Below are positions 63,634-64,000 of a stretch of 64,000 bases of DNA, one piece after another; positions within the stretch are counted from its first letter, which is position 1, and every line of letters starts with the position of its first letter. The notes beneath the pieces are model-generated. The model had not been told where the DNA came from, searched no databases, and was given only the letters and a program-made list of their open reading frames with translations. A program made the translations under genes and the position numbers. The DNA comes from JAGQWW01 sp041392845 (lineage in GTDB: Bacteria > Bacteroidota > Bacteroidia > Chitinophagales > Saprospiraceae): the NCBI GenBank assembly GCA_041392845.1, contig JAWKLG010000006.1, forward strand, positions 1-64,000, read 5' to 3'.

Positions 63634-64000
63634 ATGTTGTTGACAAAACCTTCCGGAGTAGGTTTGGGTGTACTTATCCTGATCCTTTTTTCGATTTTTT
63701 CCTGCAATACACTATCCTCAGTTTCTGCACCTTCCGATACTACTGATGCTCATCCGCATAGTTTTTCCAGGCCAGACGAGGTAAAGGCAACTCATTTGGA
63801 TTTGGACATCAAGGTAGATTTTGATAAGAAACAAATCGAAGGAACAGCCAAATGGGATATTCAAATTATCAAAGGGGATAAATTAATTTTGGATACATGG
63901 GATTTGGAAATCGAAAAAGTAACCATTAGTGAAGATGGTAACGCTGAAACTTCAAGTAGTTTCAGCCTGGGTCCTGAAAAAGAAGATCTGGGACGTTCGT
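63634..64000 (+). CDS. M1 family aminopeptidase lipoprotein, N-terminal part (runs off the window)
   Basis: 122 codons read from ATG 63634 without a stop to the window end. A lipoprotein signal (VGLGVLILILFSIFSC) is followed by HPHSFSRPDEVKATHLDLDIKVDFDKKQIEGTAKW, the opening of leukotriene-A4-hydrolase-type M1 peptidases (DxHSFARP...THLDLDL). The zinc site is outside the window. Unlike the M1 enzyme at 5017 it would be membrane-anchored rather than T9SS-exported. The family call rests on the N-terminal segment only. Confidence 0.7.
   Translation, partial: MLLTKPSGVGLGVLILILFSIFSCNTLSSVSAPSDTTDAHPHSFSRPDEVKATHLDLDIKVDFDKKQIEGTAKWDIQIIKGDKLILDTWDLEIEKVTISEDGNAETSSSFSLGPEKEDLGRS

Overview
The window comes from a Bacteroidota chromosome, most likely a gliding or T9SS-bearing member of the Saprospiria/Chitinophagia side of the phylum (the family is an inference). 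Signs are GldM and GldN, proteins with type A and type B T9SS sorting tails, a FecI/FecR/TonB-receptor locus, an acidic-ended six-domain ribosomal protein S1, CrtI/CrtB carotenoid genes, and promoter elements of the Bacteroidota type (TAnnTTTG at -7) with no clear Shine-Dalgarno sites. No rRNA, tRNA, CRISPR array, IS transposase or phage gene was seen. The content is chromosomal housekeeping mixed with lineage-specific envelope genes.

Layout. 0-10 kb: NadR-like kinase, rpsA, fadD-type acyl-CoA ligase, a secreted M1 peptidase with a T9SS tail, cysteine desulfurase, a SET protein and a Ca2+/Na+ antiporter. 10.2-14.9 kb: gldN and a frameshifted gldM, bracketed by two related islands of repeats. 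14.9-22.6 kb: lepA, a TPR protein, an MFS transporter, and an lptB operon with two small lipoproteins and an Ig-like lipoprotein. 22.8-29.3 kb: crtI-crtB, then a broken TonB receptor with its FecR and ECF sigma factor. 29.4-39.7 kb: UbiB/ABC1 kinase, a TPR-adenylate cyclase with a damaged 5' end, an alkyltransferase-like protein, a T9SS type B protein, a universal stress protein, MoxR and small membrane proteins. 39.8-48.7 kb: purH, a candidate small RNA, icd, an outer-membrane barrel protein, thiolase, truA. 48.7-55.1 kb: a large PKD-type T9SS client, threonylcarbamoyl-AMP synthase and a universal-stress-protein group. 55.2-64 kb: an MbnP/TonB-receptor pair, a DUF6427-like membrane protein, purQ, a DsbD system with a duplicated N-terminal domain, and the start of a second M1 peptidase.

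Two things stand out. First, the intergenic DNA is full of degenerate, word-like repeats (TTACGAATTACG-, CGCTATTCG-, CCAGCGTCCAG-, GCCAAAAGCC-, CGAGCCAACGAG- and TTCAATCC-type), culminating in two composite islands at 10.2-11.2 and 13.8-14.9 kb in which tandem units of roughly 110-140 bp with a GGGTTGGC hairpin face inverted copies across a 221-bp core. Second, four genes (fadD, gldM, the fecA-like receptor, the cyclase) contain clustered 1-2 nt indels while the out-of-frame segments still encode conserved protein. This points either to local consensus errors or to very recent gene decay.

Functionally, gldM/gldN belong to the secretion machine that would export the M1 peptidase (type A tail) and the two type B-tailed proteins. 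purH and purQ are two purine-pathway genes at separate sites. The other genes act mainly individually or in pairs (crtI-crtB, MbnP-receptor, DsbD paralogues).
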